Assembly (NCBI GenBank): GCA_944470555.2
Contig: OX104127.1
Location: forward strand, 155,201,776 to 155,265,775
Length of the DNA: 64,000 bases
Direction of reading: 5' to 3'
Source: Heterobilharzia americana
Lineage: Eukaryota > Platyhelminthes > Trematoda > Strigeidida > Schistosomatidae
A program made the translations under genes and the position numbers. The notes beneath the pieces are model-generated. The model did no database searches, had not been told where the DNA came from, and was given only the letters and a program-made list of their open reading frames with translations. Positions 41,578 to 52,829 of this stretch are shown here, piece by piece (positions within the stretch are counted from its first letter, which is position 1; each line of letters starts with the position of its first letter).

Positions 41578-42479
41578 GAAGACAGTGCCAAGGATTGTGG
41601 CCAACCGCTTGTGACCGCCTTGTTCCGAAGCCTTTTACGCCGTCTTCTGTTTTCAGGCATCGTATGATCCTTGCCCAAGATATGGCTAGTTTGTGACGGG
41701 CTAGTGCTACTCTATGTCACCTGTCTGATGGCGACTGGAATTCTAGAAACATGGGTTGGCCACTTCTTTAGAAGCTCGGTGTTCTGCCCTACCTCTGTCT
41801 GTGGGTACAGACTAGTGTTGTTTCGGACGCTATTGTCCCTTTTTGTGCAGGACCGCGTCATCCGTGTCAAAGCTTCGGGTCTAGCGTTTTGGGCAGACAT
41901 GTCACCACAATATAAACCTCTTGGGAAAACAAATAGTTAACAACAATAAGAGGGTTGAAGATTGAATGCAGCAAAAGGACAGAATAGATAACGGAAGACA
42001 ATTTATGTTGGCTCACCTTCAGACACTTGATCCTCTGCTCTTGACCAACGAGTTTAACTGTAGGTTCCAGATGTGTATGTATAACCAGGAAAGATATTTC
42101 CTGGGGAATGACCTCCGAGGGGAACTGAGAGCTAAGGCAGTTTGGCAGTTGAAAGGCCCAAGAACCACTGACAGGAGGTAGACCGGTTGGTTCGAAGGAA
42201 TAATAATGCCAATTTTCAACTGTTGAGAAGTGAGCTGACGAATACGCAGCGGTGAGGTGCGTGCAGGAACAGAAGTGCTGCAAACGTTCAATCTTTTTAG
42301 ACTGAGTATTGCAAGTGGGAGTTTTTCAGTGTAAAAAAATCCAAAAGCTGAGAGACGAGCGAAAACACGTCACTGTTCAAGGAGCGCGCGCTGATCATCG
42401 ATTTTCATTTAACAATATTACCAAAAGCTACAGATTGGAGGGGTAGCCTCATCTTACGGAGGTGCCGCCACCACTCTCC

Positions 42480-44650
42480 TATCCAATAAACAATGTCAAC
42501 TGTGCAAGCAGAGGAAACTTGTAGTTTTTGAGACCTCACTTCTAGGTCTTGGGGCTTGATTCGTTTCGTTCGTCTGTATTCACAAAATACAAGTGAGTCT
42601 CAAATGACAACTGACTTCAAACTTCGTGTTGTGGAATTATGGAACAATGGTTCCTTGAGTTCTAAATCTGCCTTATTGAAGTACTTTCTTGGTTTGGAAC
42701 GGTCACAGTTGTCTTTTTGGTTACGAAAACCAGGAGGAAAAGAGGTACCCGATTAGCAATTAGTATGCTCTCCACAAGTAGTTGCTCCCTCTGATCTACA
42801 GGTGGCGGAAATCTGGAGAACAGCTCAGCGGTACTCGGGACTCTGAATGTGCACCTGACCTCCTTCCGACATTACCAGGGAATGAGCATGAAAATTCCAG
42901 GGGGGCAGTTCCACAGTTTAAAAACTCTGACTGCAAACGAGCCAACATGGATCTTCTAACATGCTCTCATGTTGCATTCTTAACAGCCGGTCCCTAAGGT
43001 GGCATCTCAGGTTCAAGCTTAAGAGGAATTCATTGGGATGTAGGTGATCATGAACAGTGCGATACATCACGATCACATCAGCCATAATCCCCCGGATGTC
43101 GGGCAGGTTTCAGGTTAAGAGCGACTGGGTGATCGGGGTCAGGTTTTGTCGTAATCCGACTACTTTCTACGTTGATCTTCTCTGAACCCGTTGTAGGATA
43201 GAAGTATCCTCCTTCAGGTACGGGGACATCACGGGCAAGTTTTTCAGTATGAAGGCGACCATAAAGTCCACACACCGTGGTGAAAAGGCCTGGAGCTAGA
43301 CGTCCTAAAAGTCGCTAAAGAAACCCAAAGACGTCATAGGCCTTGATAACTGCATGGTGACGACAGACCAATTAGAGTGATTCACAGGTCCGTTAAAATG
43401 TTTCAGCGACAGGGCCTTATCTCCTCCAGTGAATAAGAACTCTCAACAATAGCTGTACTAAACATCTGGAAGTTGAGAGGAGGTAAGCTTTCAGAGATCT
43501 ACTTTGAAATTTTGGAAGGGTTATTCTGGAAGACCGAAATAGCCACTGGCTCATTCATTTCCTTCTAAATCTTCAGATCATCGGTACATAATGATGAATG
43601 AGAATCAAGGGATCCTGGTAGGCCACTAGTGAGAGCCAGAAACGGTGGCGGGCCAAGAACAGAAACGGGCAAGACACCAACCAGCATTGGGAACCAACAA
43701 GATAAAGAGGGGGCCAAATCTGACCCACTACAGCCCAGTGGAGAGACAATCTCCAAGCCAACTTGTTGACTTTACGTGCACACCCACAAGCTGAAGCCTC
43801 TTACGCAGGATGTCATGTCGAGGGCCCTGGGAAAGCCAAGCGAATCAAGAAGAGTGAGTGTTTTCTACTCAGCAAGTAGGGTCCAGCTGAACCAAGCTAT
43901 CAACAAGCTGATGTAACACCACCTGCCAAATAAAGAGCATGTGTAGACAGCAACCTGGGATAGAATCCCTAAGCTGGTAAACACGAAACGAGTCATTTAA
44001 GGCCCTTTCTATAACTTTCGAAACTGAAGAGAGAAGAGGGATTGGCCTGTAGGCAGAGGCGATACGCGTGCGGCATCAAGGCTTATGAGACACAGGTTCT
44101 CTTTCGAATGCAACAATGTCTAGTCTGTTTAATTTATTTATACCCCTACTACCCTTCAATCCTACTCCAACTGTTTGTGCCAGGCTACCTGTTGAAAGTT
44201 TGCAGAGGATCCTAATCCCAAACTTTCCGAAAACTTTCTATTGCTCTTTTTCTCACATCCTCTTACTCCCATCGGAGACCGTTATTGGAATATTGGCTGC
44301 CCATGTAGTCGTCACATGCTAACTCTCCTAAAAGTCTGAACGGTACACAGTGCAGAGGCTGCGTACAAAGATGAGACGAACTTATATGGCAAAAGTGCTG
44401 TCGGTAAAAGCTATGGGATCACATTCACCAGAGCCTGACACTGCAAAAGGGAGGAAGGTTAAGAGAGACAGTCATCGATTCTCATAGTGGGAACAGACGT
44501 ACACCGCTTTTACACCTGCTACACTTGCCCCTCTGATTATTACAAATAAGATTAGAAAAACCTTTCAAAAGTTTCGTACTACCTTTCTGAAGCTTCTTGT
44601 GATCTCAGGAGAAAAGACGCTTATGCGAGATGACGACACGGACTTACTGA
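42480..44650 (-). mobile_element. CR1-clade retrotransposon, older 3' part (copy G)
   Basis: Strongly decayed, but in order on minus: ISVFSPEITRSFRKVVRNF (about 44600), AYRPIPLLSSVSKVIERAL (about 44050), VLGPPPFLALTSGLPG then DSHSSLCTDDLKI (43650-43565; the motif FADD has become CTDD), RDVPVPEGGYFYP (about 43200), RGIMADVIVMYRTVHDHLH (about 43080) and the WN motif LPPWNF (about 42900). It ends at a 3' terminus like copies E and F (ggtcttggggcttgattcg on plus, 42542). Its 5' limit is unclear; material beyond 44650 may belong to it. Confidence 0.72.
42604..42756 (+). other. Antisense frame resembling a helix-turn-helix
   Basis: On plus, TDFKLRVVELWNNGSLSSKS then ALLKYFLGLERSQLSFWLRK looks like a Psq/Tigger-type helix-turn-helix. 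It lies antisense in the 3' region of CR1 copy G and has no continuing domain, so it may be chance. Confidence 0.25.
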
Positions 44651-47614
44651 TTTTATTCAAAACATCTGTACATTTGCCTCTATGACGGACATTCCCGAGT
44701 GAAGCTCTGCCTTTTTCTCACTTCACACAATTTGTGATATAAGACTCTACCAACAACTATCCACTAAATTTATATGAACCCATCAGATACTGCTCGACAC
44801 CCTCCCCCAGGACACCCTACGTCACCACCGTGTTCTTCCTGTCCTGTTTAGGTTTGGCTTCATAGATCACAGTATGTGTTATTGATGAAAAATATGCTCA
44901 GCAAAACCAAATAAATCTTTGAAGTCAGTTGCATACAGTTTGACTATTCTCGATTTCAATGCAACGTCCATACACTTAGAGAACCTGCTTAGCGAAATAT
45001 ACACGGTCAAGCAATCACACCACTGTGCACTTTATTTAACCTTACCTCCTCATGATCCGCCGGCCACCTGGTGCATACATTTCCGAACAATGGAGCTTTT
45101 CAACAAGTATGTTGTTCTTGTCTAGTTAGTAGAGTGGATCCCCCTGGGATCACCCTAGTGTCTCAAACGAGCGTCCTCCTGGCACACAGTTGCAGCCCCT
45201 GAATTTCTAGAGTTTTGGGTTTTGAAAAAGTATCCATAAGCGTACTTTATGTTTCACAACCAAATCTTCCTTCATTGCTTCACCCCATTTATTCCTTCCT
45301 TTCCAGCTTCCCTGTAAGTTTCCCTGGTTTTTGAGGATGCCAGCGTGGCATATAGGTCATCTTTCTATTTTCTTCTTTTTGCAGGATGTACTCAGATCAC
45401 AACAGTTGCGAGTTTTATCTTGTGCCAAACGCCAACACATCTTAATAGTGATATGAAGTGGCATGACCGACGAAATGAGTCAATTGCTACATGGGGAGCC
45501 ATATACTGGGCCACCGGTTGATTTCTACGTGGTATAAGACCATGAGCGAACTCGTGGTACTTTCACAGCTTTCAGTATGCGTGACGAAACGTTGACGAAC
45601 AAGCCCAGAAACTTTATTTTGCGCCTGTCTGTCGCCTCCGTTAATTCCAGGTCTGGAGAAATAATTTAGTAGTATTCGCGGAAATAGCAAATGTTCCATA
45701 TAATTGGTCCCACACGAATCCGAAGTCATCTTCATCGCCCTAACGTCGTTTGCATGTAAACCAAAATAATCCAGGAAATCAACAAGATATAGGGTCCTCA
45801 TCTGAACTTATACATAAAAACAAACTGAGTATGGTCCGTATGAAGCACGTGTGGTTGTTTTCAAAGCTTTACTGTAGTCCGTACAGCCCAACCACGCATA
45901 TGTTTTGGATCACGAGACAGCCTTGCACTTCGGTTCTCAGTAATTTGAGCTTGAAGACAACTTTAAAGCAGCAAGCCCTACTGACAGAAAGCTTCGCTTG
46001 ATTTGCTTGCTTTTGGGGGGTTCCACGACGTTTGCTTAACTTGAAATGTTGACCGTGTTTTGGTTCAGTTTCTCCTATGACAAACACATGTCCTCCATTC
46101 TGTCTGGTGATAGTTTCAAAGGATGCCTGTGTGTTCTGTCTCAGGAAGGTCAGTGGTTGAGCCCGAGAGGTGGGTTTTGAGCTTTGCTAACAATACACTT
46201 ATTGCCCCTGCGATCCCATCCTTCTGAGGGGTTATCGTGAAGCACTGAGAAGTGGCCCATCCAGTGCAGATCGGCATTTGTGTCTATGTCATGGGGCCAA
46301 ACTATTCGGTATTTACACCAAATAAGCCGACAGATGGAATTGACTATGGTCATCTTACAGCTAAGGTCTGCATCAGAATTAGCTTCAATCGGCAGAAGTT
46401 GCATCACTCCAGTAAAACCACCGAAAACGTTAGTGCTCCCCTTTAGTTACCAATACCTAGAGCCCAAGCTCGAATGGAAGTAGGAAAGAAAACTCCGTGA
46501 CCCGGAGCTACTTCATATTAGCTTAGCTTCAGAACAGCTCTTCTCAGTGATGAATTTGAATCTTTCATCTGCTTAACGCCGAAGGAAAATCTGGATAAAA
46601 TGTTAGCAGGCTGGGGCAAAAACATGCCGCACTGTGAGACGGTGACAACCTTGGCAGGGTATCTACTTCAACTCAGCACAACAAGAAGCTCGATCCAAAT
46701 TTGACTAATTTCCCGCGCAACAGAGTGAGGAATGACGTGAAAAAGTTAGGTATTGGTTCCATTACTTGTAAGGCATAGTTGAAGCCATCCGCATTTTATC
46801 ACTGGCCTCGGCTAACCCTGAAGGTAATTTCTGAAGTTGGCAAGCTAGGTTCTGTGAATTGGTCTTGAATAACTGTACAGAAACATACGTCCGCATTCAC
46901 CGAGAGGACTACACCACAAAATCGGATCGCAGCCTCGATCTTAGGTTGCTGATACTTTTTAACCTTAAGGAAGTCTGTTCTTTTTTACTGATTGACAGTG
47001 AAGAGCATAAACTTGCTAGGCAGAAGGGGCATCACCCCATAGTCCATCTTGACAGCCCTTAGTGTGCAGCAAATTGCCCCAGAAGGCTCTCCTGAACCCT
47101 TAAGGATCTCCTTAGGTAGTGCTCACCACTCCTAGCACATCCTTTTGAAACATCATCAGTCTATAAAGCCCAATCTGTTGATCCTTGGTTAGTGGGGGAA
47201 TGGTTCCACAATAACAAAAGCATTCACTCCTAAGAATACTGCTATTCAGCCGTGGGACTCCCAAACACGTGAGCGCTGAGGCTACCAAATGTATCTGATA
47301 CGAACCAGCGAATCATTGAATGCAGACCCCTCCAAGGATCGCCCGCTTATGTTTTTGTGAAGGATATGTTTTACTTGACTCAGAAGTTTATTTCAGCGTT
47401 GCACGATGGAGTGGGCTACACCACAGTACGAGAGGCAAAACGATGGTCACTGATTAGGCTTGATCGTGGCATACGTGAAGTGATGATGTGGTCATTGCTT
47501 ACTATCCTAGAGGGCCGTGAGTGCGCCAAATACGATTCTTTGTATCATCAGCCTATGTGGAGTTATGTGACAAATTGAGAGGCAGGAGAATGCTAAAAAA
47601 TTGTGCTGAAAACT
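44651..47614. other. Degenerate DNA, possibly the 5' part of CR1 copy G
   Basis: Relatively GC-rich for the window, with several medium frames (45487-45801 -, 46150-46407 -, 46859-47062 +, 47357-47578 +), none with a domain I can name. Confidence 0.4.
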
Positions 47615-47921
47615 GTACCCGTCGCACAAGAAGTGGCTATCGTGGCTCGGTCGTGTAGTGGATGACGCCCCGGCGTTTGCAGCGATCGCCCCCGAGTCCG
47701 AATCCCGGTGGGAACAACATCACTCACTGGTGTGCAGGTACATCCTGCTGACAAGTCCCAAATAGGACGAAATGCGCATCCTTGAGTCCACTGCTAGCTA
47801 CCATCCATCATTAACATAATTAGAACCCCGGCAATATCGAGGCATCCGCACAGGAGCCTACATGCCGATGGAGACCGATCAATTCAGTCAAATCAACGAC
47901 GGTTTCATATACAAACAGTTA
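47615..47921 (+). mobile_element. SM-alpha-type hammerhead SINE, direct orientation, 11-bp TSD
   Basis: Exact flanking repeat tgctgaaaact (47604-47614 and 47922-47932). Order: tRNA-like head with A-box-like tggctcggtcgtgtagtgg and B box gagtccgaatcccgg, hammerhead motif (47748-47780), then 3' arm ataattagaa, caatatcgaggcatccgc, gagaccgatcaattc. Head, ribozyme and arm are all in one orientation, so this copy serves as the reference for the flipped copy at 11153-11440. Confidence 0.83.
47748..47780 (+). ncRNA. Hammerhead motif with mutated core (CTGACAA)
   Basis: CTGACAA (47748-47754) has A in place of the conserved G8. Stem II GTCC/GGAC and GAAA (47769-47772) are kept and the triplet is ATC (47778-47780). 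Expected to be inactive. Confidence 0.65.
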
Positions 47922-50077
47922 TGCTGAAAACTAGCCAGCAGGCGCAATTTAAGGACATAAATTGAAATTAAATACGTCTGTATGGTAGTATTTTTACACA
48001 TTCCACAACGGATTCGAACGTAAAAGTTTCTGAAAACCGAAGGGAGTACCCTCGTGACTTATTGAAGTCTACTTACAACATCCCTGCTTCTGACTGCTTC
48101 CTTTTATGGCGGAAGCCTGAAAAAACGTTCAGCTAGCTACAGCCTACCCGTTTTTTATTTTCCATAAAACGCGCTAAAGTTGCTGCAAAACGAACTAGGA
48201 GCACATTTGACACCATGAGGACCGTCCGGTCTTAGAATACCACAAATAAAAGCTTTCAGCCTGAAACAACGTGTAAAGTAAGTACCGAAAGTATTTATCG
48301 ATGAGGTTTCAACCGCGCTTTATCCATTCCTACAATGACAGCATTACAGATATGCACGCTTCCGTCAAAGTCCATGGAGGAAAGACAGAATGATTTGCTG
48401 GAAACTCTCGATGGATTGGCTCCAACTTCTTCAGTATGCGAGCTAGGCCGACCAGCTGCTAGTAGGTTTTTGTCTAGGCTGTGAGTACTTTGCAGCATGA
48501 AGCGCGTGCAAATGTGCGTAAGTTTTGCGCCGGCAATTCACTCGGGCAGCATGAGAATCGGGAACGGTCAGTGAGGAAGAAGCACGAGTCCACAACTGTT
48601 CAGTCCGGCCAAACCGCTGCAGTTTAACCCTCATTCCTCCGTTCCCCTGTGGATATTCTTACAGTTTCCCCGAGTGATCCTCTTAATATGTGATGCTGGT
48701 TGTCGGATTATCTGCATTCTAAGACCGCTGCGTCCGACGCCGTTGGTGCCCTTTGACAACATCTGGCTTTTGACTTCATTCGAATGTGTGGTTCTCTCTC
48801 GATTCTTCCTTCCTTCATATTTCAGGTCCGGTGGACTAGCTCCTGACTCATAAGAGATTCTGGAAGTCGCGGAGTCCTGTTGTATTCAAATTCCGTGGTC
48901 CGCGCAAAAACTGCTTATGGCTGAAGGTGACAATTGTCCCAGCCATGTTACTCACAAAATAGTTTGTTTATTCGATCATCCGCTGAAAGGCGCGTCACTT
49001 TTCAGAGATTTAGTTCTACATATCCCACTGCCATGGCTGACGAAGTTGCGGTGGCAAACGAAATCCTCAAGGGGATAACGTACAGAGCATTGTCGGCATT
49101 CGCTATTGATCACTGAATTTTTCACGGGTTTGTATCTAGTGTATTACGAATAATGTGGTTCTGTGGAAATTGTTTCTTCAGAGTCGAAAACGTACGCAAA
49201 TTATCGCTTGTTTAAATGGTTTACAGCGGCGAATCATATAACATTGTTCACACATGGTGACGGTATAAGCAAGAATGTGTAGCAGATGTGATCAAGCAAT
49301 CACGTTTGTGTCCAGCTTACCATATCTGCTGTGCTATCCATTCATAATGCCCTTGTTGTTGGATGCGTCTGGAATTCGATAAATGCTATCAAAGTTCAGT
49401 TGGGAATGCACTCAGTCAGTGTTCTTTGATTAAAATACCCATGAATGCCATGTTCTTGGCAGAGGAGTGAGTTAAACGCGTAGAACTGCTGGAAAGTGGT
49501 GATTTCTGCTGGGTCCAGGGGTACAAATAGCGGTTTACGCGAAATTTATAGAAAAGCATTGTTTATTTATGACTCGAGAAGTGCCAGGACATTTTTGGCA
49601 TTTAGTAAATTTATGACTCAATCGCATGTGTGCAGTTTATCTGCAGCCTATGTTTTCTTATTTTACTCATGGGTGAAGTAATAATTATGTATTTCTCATA
49701 CAACACAGATTACACTAAAGCAAACCACTTTGTAAGCATGTTCACCTTGGTGGTATGAATTATGCATTCTTTATGATCTTCTGATGGCGTGGTATGCGCT
49801 GAAAGTTACGGTTACTAGGCTGCCATATGACTGGAGGACCGACTAGTTGAACCTAGAGAATGAGTGACGAAAGCAAGCACCAAGCCAAACTCAGAGTAGA
49901 GGTACAAAAATGCGACAAGAAAGTATATCAATCACGATATATGTTGGCGAATTAATCGTAGTGCGCACAAAAATATTTCACACAGCATCCTAAACCAATT
50001 GCTTACAGATCAGCTTTTGTGGAAGAAGATAAGGGTACATACGGAAAGGATGAAAACGAAGATCAAAACGAAGATAG
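47922..50077. other. DNA without a recognised gene
   Basis: Frames at 48295-48634 (-) and 48934-49116 (+) show no named domain. Confidence 0.4.
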
Positions 50078-50267
50078 TGTAGCGGCCAGAATCCAATAAC
50101 CTTGGCCTGAACGCGGGAAATAACTAGGCGGTGCCAACTGACGTGAATCTGACTAGTTCCCGCTTTCCACTATATAGCTTCCGAACTTCCGCGAGTGACA
50201 CACAGTCAAAGATTGGGTCAAAATATCAAAACACGGGTCGTAGCAATTCAATAGTAGATTCGTAACA
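50078..50267 (-). repeat. Candidate LTR
   Basis: On minus it begins TGTTACG and ends CGCTACA (imperfect inverted termini) and holds ctatatag upstream of a GC-richer end. It lies 3' of the Gypsy RT relic on the same strand, where a 3' LTR would be expected. No second copy was found. Confidence 0.3.
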
Positions 50268-51439
50268 AAATATGTGGTACTATCAAAGCAACAATAAGTT
50301 GGGTAACTATACAGTCCAAAAAGTTCTCGGGTGCAAATACCTACTACACGGTGAAAACTGGTCAAACAAATACAACTGCTAAGTGCCTGTCAGTCGATAG
50401 GAATATTCCCGACAAAGGGGATCAAAACCCTGCCTACCAGAATCAAATCAACGAACAAACGTTCCCAGCAGACAGTCAAAAGACAAACAGTCAAATCACT
50501 GCACAACCGTAAGTTGAACCAAAACAAAATGTCGGGCGCAGTAGAACAACATCACCTTGTCAACAGTCCGGCGTCACACAATAGGAAAGTGAAATATTCA
50601 TGATAAGTCTCAAACATACAAAGGCAAATACCGAGTGCAAAGTCAAATAAAACAGTCAAACAAGCAAATAACATTACACCGGCGAGGGTCAAAGGTACAC
50701 CATCCATAACGAGGGTAAAAATGTTAAAATAAATGTCAGTACAATCAAATAAGGGTGATCGGGAGGGATTTTCAGATCAATTTTCCGTTACAGGTAGAAT
50801 AGACAGAAGGGAGGATATGGAACTAGTCATGCGATTATGCTCAGAAAACTGGCGCACGCAAGTAAAATGAGGTTATAAACATTTGAATAAACTCATGATT
50901 TAAGCTGTGGTTGCAGTCGCATTTTATGCGGGCATGGGGAGAGGTAATATTATGGTGTTGCTTGATGAGCCTTATCATACCAGGGCTACATAGACACCAT
51001 GGTGGTGAAGAGTGGGATGAGGTAGCGAACAAGACAAAATTGAATTCTCGGTGCACCCTGCTGTACTTTTGAAAACCTCTCCCCTTGGTCCTGGGGATCA
51101 GTTGCTTTTGTTCGATTGCATTTCAGTGGCAGTGAAAATCTTTCCAGTTACCATTCTTATAGCTTCGTTGATAGTGGTTGTACATCTGCGGGATTGCGCC
51201 TGCAAATGTTAAGCTTGTGTATTTGAGGGAGCTGCGGAGCCGATGATAAAATCAAACAAACCTGTGCAAATCCTGGTCTTGTGAACACCTACAAAAGGAG
51301 GTGAGGGTTATATAGGCGGATGAGCAAGAGGTGAGACCCTGTTAAAACCTATCAGGTGTCTTGAAATACAGTAGCAGGTTTTTCATTTTACTCTAGTGCT
51401 GCAACTTAACCTCTAGAGAAGCATCTGTGATATGGGGAG
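50268..51439. other. Possible RNase H/integrase region of the Gypsy relic
   Basis: No motif could be assigned with confidence; the minus frame 50841-51056 is Cys/His-rich. Confidence 0.3.
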
Positions 51440-52400
51440 ACTTTTCTCATGATAAGAGAGGTTTCAGGAAAGCTTGGTTATTCGGAAAATTTAAAATATG
51501 CGATGAAACGTTTCCATGGGGCCGTTCCAACACAAACTGCCGACTGGAAAAATTCAAAAGTGGAGGAAACGACTGAATGGAATCAGGAATGAATCTGAAA
51601 TGGGGCTGCAAGGTGCCAGTCCGTAATTGCAAAGATGAAACTTCATTTTGTGAATGTATTTGAATCAGTGCAGCGAGACTACCCATTTCAGGCTTAAGAC
51701 ACTTGGAGTCCACGGCACGTCCCAGGAACAACGTAGATGTCAAATTACGTTGACAATTCGATGAATTAACTGCTACGCTTTCATCATAGAGACACCTGAA
51801 CGGTTTCAAAATGCATTTATTGTGCAGCTCAGTATTCCAACCATGAATTTCAGTGTCATCCTAATAAGAGTCCGTGCCATCCAGAGTTTTCTGTTTCATA
51901 GCCTTTTGAAATATTTCGGGTATTACCATCAATCCTGAGTTTGGAAATTTATACCTGAACATCTGAAAGTGATCACCACTGGTGGTCAAGCCACTAGAGG
52001 TTTGGATCAGGGGTAGTTTGCGAACATGCATCCTTTACATCTACGTCGGAGAAGTACCTCAACCCACGTAGTTTGCGCAAGATGTCTTGAGTTTCGTCCC
52101 TAGTATAGCGCTTCTGTGGTAGTTGCTTGATAAATGTTAGATAATATTCATCACATATGCTTGGTGTCCTTCAACCTATCTCCAGCGGCATTACAACAGA
52201 AGTAACCCAATTCGAAGATCAACCGGTATAGGTAGGCCATTTTCAACCAGATTATGAGATTCTTTTTGAATTACTTCTCTTAGAACACGTGAAATCAGTT
52301 GACGTTTCAAAAAGCAGGATCTCCCTTTATTTATTAGATATGCGGGCTAAATGTTCACGCCGCCTACGGGCTATGAAACGAACGAGATACTTCCTTTCGG
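51440..52400 (-). mobile_element. Ty3/Gypsy-type LTR retrotransposon RT relic
   Basis: On minus: VLREVIQKESHNLVENGLPI (about 52290), then KRYTRDETQDILRKLRGLRY and FSDVDVKDA (about 52110-52030; the Gypsy LDLKDAY motif), MVIPEIFQKAMKQ (about 51920), SY-stop-DDTE (the YLDD motif with Leu changed to a stop, 51855-51866), and VNSSNCQRNLTSTLFLGRAV DSK then HSQNEVSSLQLRTG, HFRFIPD in the frame 51809-51447. The order and motifs fit Gypsy RT, thumb and connection. Frameshifts and stops throughout. Confidence 0.72.
51447..51809 (-). pseudogene. Gypsy RT thumb/connection segment
   Basis: 120 codons. FLGRAVDSKCLKPEMGSLAA corresponds to FLGHxVDxxGIxPDxxKVxAI, and LRTGTLQPHFRFIPDS to LGxxxYYRKFIPxF. Catalytic YxDD lies just upstream with an in-frame stop. 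Confidence 0.7.
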
Positions 52401-52829
52401 TAGCGACTCACCGAAAGAGTTCGTTTTTGGGGATACTTGGAAGTCTAATAATCTAAGGATTTTCAACCCAAGTGCACGTATACCATATTAAAAAACAAGG
52501 GAAGTATCTTTTACGAGGCCACCATTATCTGTCTTGAGAAGAATGTAAGCTGTACAATACCATTTTAGGTGATTCGTGGGCAGTTATGCCCGTGGCCCAG
52601 CTGGTGGTGGGTTTTGACTGCAAGCTGTCATAACGTAAGAACAAGTCCTTCTTAGTTAGGGGGGGTTTGAATAACGTGCTGTTTTAGTCTCCTCTCTAGA
52701 GGCAGTAAGGCGGTGTCTGTCACCAAAAACAGTCGTCAACAACGTCCTAACTGTGAACGCAATTCAGTAAATGAACTGGACGTGAGAATTACCACTTACG
52801 ACTGAGCAACTATCTTCTAACCCTGAAAA
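52401..52829. other. Probable upstream part of the Gypsy relic, unassigned
   Basis: No protease or gag motif recognised. Confidence 0.3.

Larger units (their letters stand above)
38080..42470 (-). mobile_element. CR1-clade retrotransposon (SR1-like), nearly full span with endonuclease deletion (copy F)
   Basis: Order on minus: 5' leader (about 42470-41600), ORF1 with a PHD-like finger (41577-41014) and C-terminal RNA-binding-like region (40986-40717), the last part of the endonuclease with the SDH motif (LGLSDHAVIIS, 40777-40301), RT (about 40260-38700) and 3' UTR ending in degenerate TTGG repeats near 38080. Most of the endonuclease between ORF1 and SDH is missing. RT motifs A (FLDLAKAFDSV) and C (FADD, 39314-39325) are intact. 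It is the best-preserved CR1 copy here. Confidence 0.9.
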
